Assembly (NCBI RefSeq): GCF_001747405.1
Contig: NZ_CP017305.1
Location: forward strand, 576,001 to 640,000
Source of the DNA: Chlorobaculum limnaeum
Lineage (GTDB): Bacteria; Bacteroidota; Chlorobiia; Chlorobiales; Chlorobiaceae
DNA length: 64,000 bases
Direction: 5' to 3'
Position 1 is the first letter of the stretch; the number at the start of each line of letters is the position of its first letter. A program made the position numbers and the translations under genes. Positions 25,526 to 36,900 of the stretch are shown here, piece after piece. The notes below the pieces were generated by a model that did not search any database, was not told where the DNA came from, and saw nothing but the letters and a program-made list of their open reading frames with translations.

Positions 25526-26731
25526 TTAGTAAATCCTTTCGTACACGCCGTCAACCTCTCGCAGGATCGGCTCGTAGGCTACCGGAGCCCTGCCAAAGCA
25601 GGTGCCGAGCGATTCGTACATGGCGACCTGGTCGAGATCGACATAGCGCTGTTCGATCGCCTTGGAGGCTTCGATGTACTCGACCTTGCGTCCCTTGACC
25701 TTGGAGATGGTCACGCCGGTTTTGCCTTCGAGCAGCAGCAGCACTGCCGCCGCACCGGCCTCGAAGCCGAAGTTGATGTCGTAGGCCGAGGAGTGTCCGG
25801 CGCGTACCAGGTGGCCCGGATGGACTTCGCGCACCTCCGGAATTTCGTAGATGCCCTCGACGAACATGCCGGTATCCTTCATGAACTGCGGCATCCGGGA
25901 GTCGGCCTTGAAGCGTTTCTTGATCTCCTGGCAGACGTACTTGCCCGCGCCAGCCAGCTTTTTGTGACCGAAAGCATCGATGCCCGCCGACTCATCGACG
26001 ATGTCCGTGCCGTCGGCGTTTTTCATCCCCTCGGCGACCACGATAGTGTAGGTGCCGCTGTGCACGTCGCTCTGGCGGATGCGGCGGGTAAAGCGCTCGA
26101 CGACATGCTCGTACACGACGTCCCAGTCAACCGGAATCTCCGGAATCAGGATGCAGTCCGCCTCGGCAGCCACGCCGCTGCGGAAGGCGGTGTGACCGGC
26201 GTAACGCCCGAACACCTCCGTGACCAGCACGCGGTTGTGGGTGCGTCCCGTCGTTTTCAGATCCTCGACGAACTGGGCGATGCGGTTGATGGTCGAGTCG
26301 CCGCCGACCGAGTAAGTCTGGAGGTCGAGGTCCATCGTCTTCGGGCAGTGGATGCACTGGATGCCGTTGTGGTTCAGGTCGATCATGACGCTGCCGGAGT
26401 CGTCGCCACCGCTGATGATGAGGGCGTCGAGGTCGAACTTTTTCATGCCGACCTTGATGCGGTTGTACTTGTCGGGGTTGCTGATCGCCTTGATCTTCAC
26501 CCGCGAATGGCCCGCTTCCGAACCGGCGAAGCTGGCCTGGAACTGGTCGAGACGGGCTTCGTCGAACCTGACCAGGCGTTCCTGGTTCAGAAGGTTGTAC
26601 AATCCTGCGTAGCCGTTGGGGATCACATAGAGTTCAAGTCCCTTGTTCAGGGCCATGAGCGCGGCTCCCTTGATGACGGCGTTCAGGCCGCCGCAGTCGC
26701 CGCCGCTGGTAAGAATTCCGATTTTTTTCAC
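25526..26731 (-). CDS. pfp: 6-phosphofructokinase, probably pyrophosphate-dependent
   Basis: This 401-aa enzyme phosphorylates fructose 6-phosphate. ILTSGGDCGGLNAVIKG is the N-terminal loop. The phosphoryl donor site reads GGDDSG rather than GGDGS, and PKTMDLD rather than PGTIDND. Asp and Lys at these places mark PPi-using members, whose reaction is reversible, so the gene may serve both glycolysis and gluconeogenesis. VTEVFGRYAGHTA and IPEIPVD follow. It is divergent from the ABC permease gene. The cofactor is inferred from these residues. Confidence 0.85.
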   Translation of the reverse strand: MKKIGILTSGGDCGGLNAVIKGAALMALNKGLELYVIPNGYAGLYNLLNQERLVRFDEARLDQFQASFAGSEAGHSRVKIKAISNPDKYNRIKVGMKKFDLDALIISGGDDSGSVMIDLNHNGIQCIHCPKTMDLDLQTYSVGGDSTINRIAQFVEDLKTTGRTHNRVLVTEVFGRYAGHTAFRSGVAAEADCILIPEIPVDWDVVYEHVVERFTRRIRQSDVHSGTYTIVVAEGMKNADGTDIVDESAGIDAFGHKKLAGAGKYVCQEIKKRFKADSRMPQFMKDTGMFVEGIYEIPEVREVHPGHLVRAGHSSAYDINFGFEAGAAAVLLLLEGKTGVTISKVKGRKVEYIEASKAIEQRYVDLDQVAMYESLGTCFGRAPVAYEPILREVDGVYERIY

Positions 26732-26897
26732 GCTGCTTCCTCCTCGTCGCTGAAGTTAGTTTTTAACAGCTTAATTTGATTAATTGCACCATAGTCACAT
26801 GGTGTACGGTATGCAATCAAGATAGAGTATTTGGCTGATATTTCATTGCTGCAAGATGAAATACGGCGCGTTGAATTTTCCCTGAACCAGTTCTGAT

Positions 26898-28169
26898 ATG
26901 ACCTTCCTCGACCTACTGCGTTTCGCCTGGGTGCACTTGCGGGAGCGGAAGCGCCAGACCTTTCTGACGGTGCTCGGCGTGGCGGTCGGCTCGGCGATGA
27001 TGATCACCACCATCGCGGTGGCGCGGGGTTCGTCGATGAGCGTATTCCTGCGGCTCATCGATGTCGCGCCGCACATTACTATCGGCGCGGACAGGATCGT
27101 GCCGGAGGTGCCCGACAACCTCGTCGGCATCATGCAGGGGCGGATCGCCTTCGTGCGCAAGAACGTGACCACCGACCGCAAGGTGGTGATCAAGAACTAC
27201 AGCCAGGTGATCGCGACGCTCACTCCTCTCCGGGAGGTGGTCGATATTTCCCCCTACGTCACCAGCAAACTGCTCGCTCGCAACAAGAACCGCTTCACGC
27301 CATGCTTCGCCAAAGGGGTGGTGCCGTCCCTCGAAGGCGAAATCGCCGGGCTGAAAAAGAACCTGCTTGACCCGGAGGCGCTCACCGAGTTGGGCTGGAC
27401 GCCGAACGGCATCATTCTCGGTTCGATGCTGGCCGACAAGCTCAAGGCCGGGTATCGCGACACGATCATGCTGGTGGACAAGGCGGGGAACGAGTATCCG
27501 GTGATGGTGGTGGGGCGCTTCAGGAGCGGCTTCAACACCAAGGACGACAAGGAGGCCTACGTCAACCTGGCGCTGGCGCAGCGGATGGAGTCGCTTCCGG
27601 CGAACAGCGTGACCGGCATCGGTCTGCGGATCGCCGACATCGCCGAGGCCGACGCGCTGGCGGCGAGGATCGAGACGCTGACCGGCTACGACACCAAGAG
27701 CTGGAGCGAAAGCAATAAAAACGTGATCGACTTCTACAACCGCAACGGCACGATCACGCTGGTGCTGGTGAGCTTCGTTTTCGTGGTGGCGGGGCTTGGC
27801 GTGTCGTCGGTCATGACGACCGTGGTGCTGCAAAAGGTGAAGGATATCGCCATCCTGCGCTCGATGGGTGTGCAGCGCAAGAGCATCACGCGCATCTTCA
27901 TGCTCGAAGGTCTTCTGATCGGCACCTTTGGCGTACTGGTCGGAAGTCCGGTCGGCCACCTGATCTGCGACCTCATCAGCCGGATCCGGTTCGCGCCGAC
28001 CAGCGCGGGGGTCATCAGCAGCGACCGCCTGCTCATCTCCGAAACTTCCGACGCGCACCTGATCGTGATCGGGTTCGGCATTCTGATTGCGGTTATTTCA
28101 TCGGTGGGGCCAGCTCGCCGCGCGACGAGCTATCTGCCGGTGCGGGTGCTGCGAGGCGAGGTGGGGTAG
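26898..28169 (+). CDS. ABC transporter permease, MacB/LolC-E (FtsX) type
   Basis: This 423-aa permease has an N-terminal membrane segment (FLTVLGVAVGSAMMITTIAVARG, about 20-42), a large periplasmic domain (about 45-285), and three C-terminal helices. The FtsX-like region shows LVSFVFVVAGLGVSSVMTTVVLQKVKDIAILRSMGVQRKSI. The partner ATPase is not adjacent in the window, so it is an orphan permease here. It probably moves lipoproteins, lipids or peptides. The gene starts from an ATG after an AT-rich leader divergent from pfp. Confidence 0.85.
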   Translation: MTFLDLLRFAWVHLRERKRQTFLTVLGVAVGSAMMITTIAVARGSSMSVFLRLIDVAPHITIGADRIVPEVPDNLVGIMQGRIAFVRKNVTTDRKVVIKNYSQVIATLTPLREVVDISPYVTSKLLARNKNRFTPCFAKGVVPSLEGEIAGLKKNLLDPEALTELGWTPNGIILGSMLADKLKAGYRDTIMLVDKAGNEYPVMVVGRFRSGFNTKDDKEAYVNLALAQRMESLPANSVTGIGLRIADIAEADALAARIETLTGYDTKSWSESNKNVIDFYNRNGTITLVLVSFVFVVAGLGVSSVMTTVVLQKVKDIAILRSMGVQRKSITRIFMLEGLLIGTFGVLVGSPVGHLICDLISRIRFAPTSAGVISSDRLLISETSDAHLIVIGFGILIAVISSVGPARRATSYLPVRVLRGEVG

Positions 28170-28185
28170 AAGAGAGTGGACTGAG

Positions 28186-28344
28186 TGGACGTTGTGGACC
28201 TTGTGGACCTTGTGGATGAAGAGGGCAAGCAGCGGAACTTCTTGCTTGCATTGGGGGCGTCCACTTTGTCAACCCCGGTCTGAAGACCGGGGCAACTGAA
28301 GAGAATGTAAGATGTTAAATGTCAGGAGGGTTAAAACCCTCCTG
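28186..28344. repeat. GTGGACCTT tandem tract and two hairpins
   Basis: A short tandem tract with 9-bp period (GTGGACCTT, 28186-28216) is followed by two perfect hairpins: CCCCGGTC/GACCGGGG (28273-28292) and CAGGAGGGTT/AACCCTCCTG (28323-28344). They lie between the convergent permease and ispF genes and may terminate either. No gene fits the 200-bp gap. Confidence 0.6.
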
Positions 28345-28369
28345 AATGAAGGATCGCGATTGCGGGTTT

Positions 28370-28843
28370 TCAGGTGTTCTCGATCAGACACACGGCATGG
28401 GCGCAGGCGCCTTCCTGGCGGCCTACGTAGCCGAGTTTTTCGTTGGTGGTGGCTTTGACCGAGACGGCGTTCAGCTCCAGGTCGAGGCAGCGGGCGATGT
28501 TGCGGCGCATCTCGTCGATGTAGGGAGCGATTTTCGGCTTTTCGAGCAGCAGCATGGCGTCGATGTTCACCGGCTTGTACCCTTCGCGGGCGAGCAGCTT
28601 GCCGACGTGCTTCAACAGAATCATGCTGTCGATGTCCTTGAACTCCGAGCTGGTGTCGGGGAAGTGCTTGCCGATGTCACCGAGAGCCGCCGCGCCAAGC
28701 AGGGCGTCGCTGATGGCGTGCAAGAGCACATCGGCATCGCTGTGGCCGAGAAGCCCGACGGGCGAGGGCACTTCAACCCCGCCGATAACGAGCCTTCTGT
28801 CTTCCGAAAACTGGTGAACGTCTATGCCTATTCCTATGCGCAT
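28370..28843 (-). CDS. ispF: 2-C-methyl-D-erythritol 2,4-cyclodiphosphate synthase
   Basis: This 157-aa enzyme makes the cyclic diphosphate of the MEP isoprenoid route, which feeds carotenoid and chlorophyll tails. It shows [11 protein letters not shown] (metal ligands D and H), [33 protein letters not shown] and [19 protein letters not shown]. It is complete and of family length. A dispersed repeat separates it from pyrD in the same orientation. Confidence 0.95.
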   Translation of the reverse strand: MRIGIGIDVHQFSEDRRLVIGGVEVPSPVGLLGHSDADVLLHAISDALLGAAALGDIGKHFPDTSSEFKDIDSMILLKHVGKLLAREGYKPVNIDAMLLLEKPKIAPYIDEMRRNIARCLDLELNAVSVKATTNEKLGYVGRQEGACAHAVCLIENT

Positions 28844-28870
28844 GGTGTTGGTGGTGTAAGAGAGTTAAAA

Positions 28871-28931
28871 AGAATAGGTCGAATAAGTCTTATAGGTCGT
28901 ATAGGACTTATTCAACCCATAAGACCTATAA
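28871..28931. repeat. Dispersed AT-rich repeat, second locus
   Basis: AATAGGTCGAATAAGTCTTA, TATAGGACTTATTCAACC and CATAAGACCTATAAAG form overlapping inverted words in the gap between ispF and pyrD. They share the core AAGACCTATA and TAGGACTTAT with 18611-18645. Confidence 0.6.
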
Positions 28932-28934
28932 AGC

Positions 28935-29879
28935 TTAAACTATCAAACTTCCGACATACTCGCTGAACTTTGGCGCGTCCGGCGCAGAGAAGAATTCGTC
29001 AATCGCCACGGCGATTTTTTCGCTGATGTCGGGGTAGACGAAGTTCATCGTGCCAATCTGGATGGCGCTCGCGCCGACGAGCAGGAACTCCATCGCGTCC
29101 GAAAACGAGGCGATGCCGCCCATGCCGACCACCGGAATCTTCACGGCCCGCGACACCTCCCACACCTTTGCGAGCGCTATCGGCTTGATCGCCGGGCCTG
29201 AGAGTCCGCCGGTTACATTCTTCAGCAGCGGCTTGCGCATGCGGTAGTCCACCGCCATGCCGACCACGGTGTTGATGAGCGATACCGAGTCCGCCCCGGC
29301 CTGTTCGGCGGCAAGCGCGATGGTGCTGATCGAGGTGACGTTTGGCGTGAGCTTGACCATCAGATGCCTGTCGGTCAGCTTGCGCAGGGTCGAGACGATC
29401 TCGCGGGTCGCGTCGGGGCTGACCCCCATGATCATGCACTCGCCCTTCACATTCGGGCACGAGAGGTTCAGCTCGTAGGCGGCGATCCCCTCGACCGTGT
29501 CGAGCCGTTCGACCACCTGGCAGTAGTCGTCAATCGACCGTCCGGCGATGTTGACGATCACCCGCGTGTCGAGCCTCTGCAAGAACGAAACCTTGTCCGA
29601 CACGAATTTGTCCAGCCCGACGTTGGCCAGGCCGATAGCGTTGATCATGCCGCACGAGGTCTCGGCGATGCGCTGTGGCGGATTGCCGGTGCGGGGTTCC
29701 GGTGAAATTGCCTTGGTGACCAGTCCGCCGATTTTCGAAAGGTCGCAAAGCTGCGACAGCTCCTCGCCGTACGAAACCGTGCCGGAGGCGAGCATGACCG
29801 GCGAACGGAGGTCGAGCCCCCTGCCGAGGCTCACGGCGGCAGGGGAGTTGATGGTCGTTGTTGTCGTTGGTAAACTCAT
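28935..29879 (-). CDS. pyrD: Dihydroorotate dehydrogenase, class 1B catalytic subunit
   Basis: This 314-aa flavoprotein oxidises dihydroorotate to orotate in pyrimidine synthesis. It shows VMLASGTVSYGEE, GNPPQRIAET with NAIGLANVGLD, and YELNLSCPNVKGE, with the catalytic cysteine of class 1B. LMVKLTPNVTSI, LINTVVGMAVD, GGLSGPAIKPIAL and GMGGIASFSDAMEFLLVGA (FMN site) follow. Class 1B enzymes pair with PyrK, which is not in the window. The stop is just past the repeat at 28871-28931. Confidence 0.94.
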   Translation of the reverse strand: MSLPTTTTTINSPAAVSLGRGLDLRSPVMLASGTVSYGEELSQLCDLSKIGGLVTKAISPEPRTGNPPQRIAETSCGMINAIGLANVGLDKFVSDKVSFLQRLDTRVIVNIAGRSIDDYCQVVERLDTVEGIAAYELNLSCPNVKGECMIMGVSPDATREIVSTLRKLTDRHLMVKLTPNVTSISTIALAAEQAGADSVSLINTVVGMAVDYRMRKPLLKNVTGGLSGPAIKPIALAKVWEVSRAVKIPVVGMGGIASFSDAMEFLLVGASAIQIGTMNFVYPDISEKIAVAIDEFFSAPDAPKFSEYVGSLIV

Positions 29880-29897
29880 GATGCTGATCGGATTGAC

Positions 29898-32021
29898 TCA
29901 GGGGCGCGGCTCCTTGAGATAGTAGCGCATGGTGTACTCCCTGACCATGCGATCGGTGTTGTACACCGGCGCGATGGTCGCGATGGCGTTGCGGATGTTC
30001 TTCAGCCACCTGACCGGAAGGTTGTGCTCGTTACGCTCGTAGAAGGTCGGGATGATCTGGTGTTCCAGCACCTCGTAGAGCTTGTTCGCATCGATACGGT
30101 ACTGTTCGTCGTAGTTTTCGTACTCTTCGCCGTGGCCGATAGACCAGCCGTTGGTGCCGTTGTACGCCTCGCACCACCAGCCGTCCATGATGCTCAGGTT
30201 CAGACCGCCGTGCAGTACCGTTTTCTGGCCGGAGGTACCGCTCGCCTCCATCGGCCTGACCGGGTTGTTGAGCCACACATCGACGCCAGATACGAGTCGT
30301 TTGGCTACGCCGATGTTGTAGTTTTCGAGGAAGATCACCTTTCCGAGGAACTGCGGGCGGCGCGAATGCTCCACGATCTGTCGGATGTACTCCTTGCCAG
30401 CGTCGTCGTGCGGGTGGGCCTTGCCCGCGAAAACGATCTGCACCGGCATGTTCGGATGGTTGACGATGGCGTTGAGGCGGTCGAGATCCTGAAAAATCAG
30501 CGGTGCGCGCTTGTAGGTGGCGAAGCGCCGGGCGAAACCGATGGTCAGCACGTCTGGCGAGAGCGCGCTTTTGGCTGACCTTGAAGAATCGCACGGCTTG
30601 AACGTGGTGGTGAACTGGTGCTGATGATAGAGCTGGTTCGACAGGTACTTCGAAATATAATCCATGAGATTGCGCTTCAGGTGGTAGCGCAGGCACCACA
30701 GTTCGCTGTCGGAAACTCTTGCCAGCACCGCTTCTGCGGACTCCCGCGACGCGAACAGCTCTTCGAGGTCTCCGGCATGGTTTTTCCAGAAACGCTCGGT
30801 GAAGCCGCTGCTCCAGCTCCTGGTGTGGATGCCGTTGGTAATATGGCCGATCGGCGCTTCTTTCGGGTCGTTCGTCGAGTAGAGGTGCTTCCACATGTCG
30901 CGCGAAACCTCGCCGTGCAGCTTCGAAACGCCGTTGGCGCAGCGGGAGAGCTTGAGGGCGAGCACGGTCATGGTGAACAGGCCCGAAGTGTCTGCCGGGT
31001 TTTCGGCTCCGAGCCTCATGACCTCCTCGAACTCCATGCCAGAGAGCGTCAGGTATTTCGAGAAGGTATAGGCCATCATGTCCCTCGAAAAACGGTCGTG
31101 GCCAGCGGGCACGGGGGTGTGCGTGGTGAAGACGCACTGCTCCTTGACCCTGGCTTTCGCCTCATCGAAGGCGTAACCCCTGGCGATCTCGCCGGAAAGC
31201 AGTTCGAGCGTCAGAAAGGCCGAGTGGCCTTCGTTCATGTGATAGACGGCAGGTTCGAGCTTCAGCGCTTTCAGCAGCTTGACGCCGCCGATGCCGAGCA
31301 GAATCTCCTGGTTGATGCGCATGTTCTGGTCGCCGCCGTAGACTCGCGAGCAGATATCCCGGTAATGCATTTCATTGGCCGGGATGTTGGTGTCGAGCAG
31401 GTAGAGCGTGGCGCGTCCGACCTTCAGGCTCCATGCCTGGGCGAAGACGGTGCTCTGCGCGATGGTGACTTCGATGATGAGATCCTTGCCATCAGCGGTG
31501 GTGACCTTCTCGATGGGCAGGCTCTCCGGGTATTGCAGCGGATAATCCTCGATCTGCCAGCCGTCGTGATTGAGGTACTGGCGGAAATAGCCCTCCTTGT
31601 AGAACAGGGAGATGCCGATGAAATTGAGGCCGAGGTCGCTGGCCGACTTGATGTGATCGCCGGAGAGAATGCCGAGACCGCCGGAGTAGATGCGAAGGCT
31701 TTCGTGGATGCCGAACTCGGCGCTGAAGTAGGCGACCGGGCTGGAAACGAGTTGGGGAGCGTGTTCAGCGGCCCAGGTGTTTTTTGCAGCCATGTAATCC
31801 TCGAAACGCTTGCTCACCTGGTCGATATTGATGCCGAACTCGCACGAGCAGCGAGCTTCGAGTTCATCGGTCGAAATGTGCCTGAGCAGTTCTACCGGAT
31901 TGTGATTGACCCGCTCCCAGAGAAGCGGCGAAAGGTTTCTGAAAAGAGATTTTGCTTCGGTATCCCATGACCACCAGAGGTTGCGGGAGAGTTTTTTTAC
32001 TGCGGAGATGTTTTTCGACAT
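29898..32021 (-). CDS. glgP: Alpha-glucan (glycogen) phosphorylase, GT35
   Basis: This 707-aa enzyme releases glucose 1-phosphate from glycogen. The N-terminal DUF3417 domain (LSRNLWWSWDTEAKSLFRNLSP) and the short total length place it in the bacterial/archaeal maltodextrin phosphorylase branch. YFSAEFGIHESLRIYSGGLGILSGDH, HMNEGHSAFLTLEL and FTTHTPVPAGHDRF follow. The PLP site is EASGTSGQKTVLHGGLNLSIMDGWW. It lies 18 bp upstream of pyrD in the same direction, so they may be co-transcribed. Confidence 0.95.
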   Translation of the reverse strand: MSKNISAVKKLSRNLWWSWDTEAKSLFRNLSPLLWERVNHNPVELLRHISTDELEARCSCEFGINIDQVSKRFEDYMAAKNTWAAEHAPQLVSSPVAYFSAEFGIHESLRIYSGGLGILSGDHIKSASDLGLNFIGISLFYKEGYFRQYLNHDGWQIEDYPLQYPESLPIEKVTTADGKDLIIEVTIAQSTVFAQAWSLKVGRATLYLLDTNIPANEMHYRDICSRVYGGDQNMRINQEILLGIGGVKLLKALKLEPAVYHMNEGHSAFLTLELLSGEIARGYAFDEAKARVKEQCVFTTHTPVPAGHDRFSRDMMAYTFSKYLTLSGMEFEEVMRLGAENPADTSGLFTMTVLALKLSRCANGVSKLHGEVSRDMWKHLYSTNDPKEAPIGHITNGIHTRSWSSGFTERFWKNHAGDLEELFASRESAEAVLARVSDSELWCLRYHLKRNLMDYISKYLSNQLYHQHQFTTTFKPCDSSRSAKSALSPDVLTIGFARRFATYKRAPLIFQDLDRLNAIVNHPNMPVQIVFAGKAHPHDDAGKEYIRQIVEHSRRPQFLGKVIFLENYNIGVAKRLVSGVDVWLNNPVRPMEASGTSGQKTVLHGGLNLSIMDGWWCEAYNGTNGWSIGHGEEYENYDEQYRIDANKLYEVLEHQIIPTFYERNEHNLPVRWLKNIRNAIATIAPVYNTDRMVREYTMRYYLKEPRP

Positions 32022-32217
32022 GTTGTATTTGTGGATTTTGCTTCGTCCCCCAGGTGGCGCAGGTCAGGAAAACGGAGTATCTTAAGGAATGCATCCCTGA
32101 GGGGGGGTGCGGGGATGAACAGGAGGAATCGGGAAGCCCAGAGGCGCCGATCCGGCCAGATTCATTCGTTACTTTGCTGAATTTAAGTCTTTCAATCCGT
32201 AAATCAACATTGCAACG

Positions 32218-33096
32218 GTGTCCTTTGATAAGAAAGTAACTATCGCTCATCTTTCCGATCTGCACTTTGCAAGCAGGAACGATCGTTACCTGACAGATCG
32301 GCTCGACATCATGCTCTCTGAATTCGTCCGCCGGAAATACGATCATCTCGTGCTGACCGGTGACCTGATCGACACGGCTTCACCGGCACTCTGGACGATC
32401 ATACGGGATGCTCTCGTGCGGCACGGTCTGTTCGACTGGGGCAAAACCACGGTGATACCGGGCAACCACGACCTGATCGACCTCGAAGAGGAGATGCGCT
32501 TCTACAACGCCCTCAACCCCTATGACCAGAGCCGCCAGCGTCGGCTTGACGAACGGCTGCGGCAGTTCAACGCTCTGTTCCGTCCGCTCATCAGCGGTGA
32601 CGGTGGCGACGCTGCGGGCGTGCCTTTCGTCAAGGTGATGCGCTTTGGCGAGATAGCCCTCTCGTTCGTGGCGGTCAATACGGTTGCGCCGTGGTCGGGG
32701 CTGGACAATCCGGTCGGCGCCCGGGGCAGCGTTTCGCGCGAAACGCTCGGAGCTCTCCGGCAGCCTGAGGTACGGCAGGCGCTCGACGATACCTTCGTTA
32801 TCGGCCTCTGCCATCACGCCTACAAGATTTACGGTACCGGCGCGCTGGTCGATCAGGCGTTCGACTGGACGATGGAGTTCAAGAACCGCGACGAATATCT
32901 CAAGTCGATGACGAGTCTCGGCGCGAAGCTGGTGCTGCACGGCCATTTCCACCGTTTCCAGGTCTATCAGGCTGGCGGCGTACACTTCATCAACGGCGGC
33001 AGTTTCCGCTACTCTCCCGAACGGTACGGCGAGCTGACGATTGGCCCCGAAGGGAGGTGGGCGCACCGCTTCGTCAACCTCGCGCTCAAAAGGTAG
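32218..33096 (+). CDS. Calcineurin-like metallophosphoesterase
   Basis: This 292-aa protein starts at a GTG. The metal-binding motifs appear in order: AHLSDLHFA, VLTGDLIDTA, VIPGNHDLID, GLCHHAYKI and LHGHFHRFQV. This is the complete set of the dinuclear phosphoesterase fold. The substrate is unknown (nucleotides, cyclic nucleotides or a lipid headgroup are possible). It is divergent from glgP and convergent with the ferritin gene. Confidence 0.88.
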   Translation: MSFDKKVTIAHLSDLHFASRNDRYLTDRLDIMLSEFVRRKYDHLVLTGDLIDTASPALWTIIRDALVRHGLFDWGKTTVIPGNHDLIDLEEEMRFYNALNPYDQSRQRRLDERLRQFNALFRPLISGDGGDAAGVPFVKVMRFGEIALSFVAVNTVAPWSGLDNPVGARGSVSRETLGALRQPEVRQALDDTFVIGLCHHAYKIYGTGALVDQAFDWTMEFKNRDEYLKSMTSLGAKLVLHGHFHRFQVYQAGGVHFINGGSFRYSPERYGELTIGPEGRWAHRFVNLALKR

Positions 33097-33122
33097 CCGT
33101 GCGGCTCTGTCGCTGAATCCGG

Positions 33123-33154
33123 AAAAAAAAGAACCCTGACTGATGCCAGGGTTC
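33123..33154 (-). terminator. Intrinsic terminator after the ferritin gene
   Basis: On the minus strand GAACCCTG/CAGGGTTC (33154-33131) is followed by a run of eight T. It lies 38 bp downstream of the ferritin stop codon. Confidence 0.85.
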
Positions 33155-33192
33155 GCAAGTTTGTCGCGGAGACGCCAATGTCCGGGTGCAGA

Positions 33193-33696
33193 TCAGTTCA
33201 TGCCGCGCCGGGCGAGCTGGCGATCCATCATGATCAGCGCATGGCCCTTCTCTCCGGCCATTCTGATGGTTTCGAGAATTTCGCTGGCGGCAGCCTCCTC
33301 TTCGACCTGCTCCTCGATGAACCAGTGCAAGTGCACTTGGGCGGCGTAATCCTTCTGTTCGACGGCGGCTTCGTAGAGCTTGTTGATCAGAGCGGTGATT
33401 TTCCGTTCGTGTTTCAGCACCTCCTCGAACAGGTGCGCCGGTGACTTGAAGTCCGATGCCGGCTGGGCGATCGGGAGCAGTTCGACTTTACCGCCGCGTT
33501 CGTTGACGAATTTATAGAGCTTCATGGCGTGGCCCTGCTCCTCCTTGTACTGGAGTTCGAGCCAGTGCGCGAAGCCGGGAAGATTCATCGAATGGGCGTA
33601 TGCCGCCATCGAAAGGTAGAGGTAGGCCGAAGCCATCTCGTGGTTAATCTGTTCGTTGAACGCGTGCTGAAGTTTTTCACTGAACATGGGCGTCAC
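33193..33696 (-). CDS. ftnA: Bacterial non-heme ferritin
   Basis: This 167-aa ferritin stores iron in a 24-mer shell after oxidising Fe(II). The ferroxidase ligands are visible: [20 protein letters not shown] (first Glu), [20 protein letters not shown] (Glu...ExxH) and [17 protein letters not shown] (Glu and Gln). The five-helix layout and length are typical. A second ferritin-like gene follows upstream at 33791 in the same direction, which suggests a shared role in iron or peroxide handling. Confidence 0.95.
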   Translation of the reverse strand: MTPMFSEKLQHAFNEQINHEMASAYLYLSMAAYAHSMNLPGFAHWLELQYKEEQGHAMKLYKFVNERGGKVELLPIAQPASDFKSPAHLFEEVLKHERKITALINKLYEAAVEQKDYAAQVHLHWFIEEQVEEEAAASEILETIRMAGEKGHALIMMDRQLARRGMN

Positions 33697-33790
33697 TCCT
33701 CAGGTTGATGATGTTTGACAATGCAATAGTTGAAGTTATCTGATGCATCTCAACCGTGCAGGGCGGCAGATCGTTTCAGTCTCCCGTCGT

Positions 33791-34282
33791 TCAGGAGAGC
33801 TTTTCCTCCCGGATGCCCTGCTCCTTCATGTACTCGCGAATGCGCTGGGCGTGGTTCTGGTCTTCGCTGGCGAGCTGCTTGAAGAGGTCGGCGGTCAGCG
33901 AACCGGTTTCGCTCTCCATGAACTCCTGGAAGTGCGCCTCTCCGGCGGACATCTCGATATGCAGGGCGAGGCTCAGCGCCTTCTCCCTCGAAAAGGGCGA
34001 GGCCGCGAAGCGTTCGGTTTCGGCGACGATGCGGGCGTTGTTCGACTTCAGGGCGTCGAGGTCTCTGGAGAGCAGGTTCTCCGGGAAAAACTGCAAAGGC
34101 TGCGGCTGTTTTTTCTCCTGCTGGAGCAGGGCCGCATGGCTGCGCTCCTCCATCGAGAGCTGCCACCAGAACTCCTCGTCCTCCTCGAACTGGTCGTTGA
34201 AAAGGGTGTAGAGTTTGGCGAGATTGAGTTCGAGCTGTATCGATTCGTCGAGCAGAGCGGCGATGGTCGGTGAGGTGGACAT
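33791..34282 (-). CDS. Ferritin-like/rubrerythrin-type diiron protein
   Basis: From MSTSPTIAALLDES at 34282 the protein has 163 residues. Starting at 34357 would add a hydrophobic leader not expected in the family. Four helices carry diiron ligands: LYTLFNDQFEEDEEFWWQLSMEERSHAALL (Glu...ExxH), then HIEMSAGEAHFQEFME, then ASEDQNHAQRIREYMKEQG. It lacks a rubredoxin domain. It could be a peroxide-reducing erythrin or an iron sensor. It sits upstream of ftnA. Confidence 0.8.
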   Translation of the reverse strand: MSTSPTIAALLDESIQLELNLAKLYTLFNDQFEEDEEFWWQLSMEERSHAALLQQEKKQPQPLQFFPENLLSRDLDALKSNNARIVAETERFAASPFSREKALSLALHIEMSAGEAHFQEFMESETGSLTADLFKQLASEDQNHAQRIREYMKEQGIREEKLS

Positions 34283-34820
34283 GAATATTATGTCAATGAT
34301 GAGTGAACGGAACAATACAGAGGCAAGATAATGAACGGCGGTGATAATGAGGAGCATTCCCGGAAGATCGGGTTATGCGGCGGCCTGTCGATGATCGTTT
34401 CGGGCGGGCAGACTGGCGTGGATCGCGGTGCGCTCGATGCGGCTATCGCCGCCGGTCTCGCGCACGGCGGCTGGTGCCCGAAAGGCCGGAGAGCGGAAGA
34501 TGGCATGATTCCCGAAAAGTACATGCTTGCCGAAACGCCATTCTTTCGGTATGCCGTCAGAACCGCATGGAACGTCCGCGACTCTGGCGGAACCCTCGTG
34601 CTGGCTTCAGGCCCGCTCGCGGGCGGCACGAAGCTCACGGCGCTATGCGCGTGGCGTTACGGGCGACCTTGCATGATCGTTGATCTGGACGTAAGAGCGG
34701 ACGCCGGGACGGTGGCTGGGTGGATACGGGCAAATGGAATCGGCGTACTGAATGTTGCCGGGCCGAGGGCGAGCGACGCGCCGGGCATCGGTGAAAATGC
34801 CCGGCGCTTTGTCGCGGAAA

Positions 34821-36677
<1,857 letters not shown>

Positions 36678-36900
36678 GCAGCGTCGTATTGGAAAATCAT
36701 GATTGGAAGACCGTCACGGAAGGTAACAATTCAGGGCCGTACTTTACAACCGCCGGAGTATAATAAAAAGGCTTTCGAACTCAAAGTTCCCCGGCGGGCG
36801 TTCTGGCTCCGGTTCAAAAAGTTTTTTGTACTATTCCTGTTATATTCTTCTCTTTTCGTGTAATTTCTGACCGGTAAGTAAACCAAGCTTCAGTATTGTG

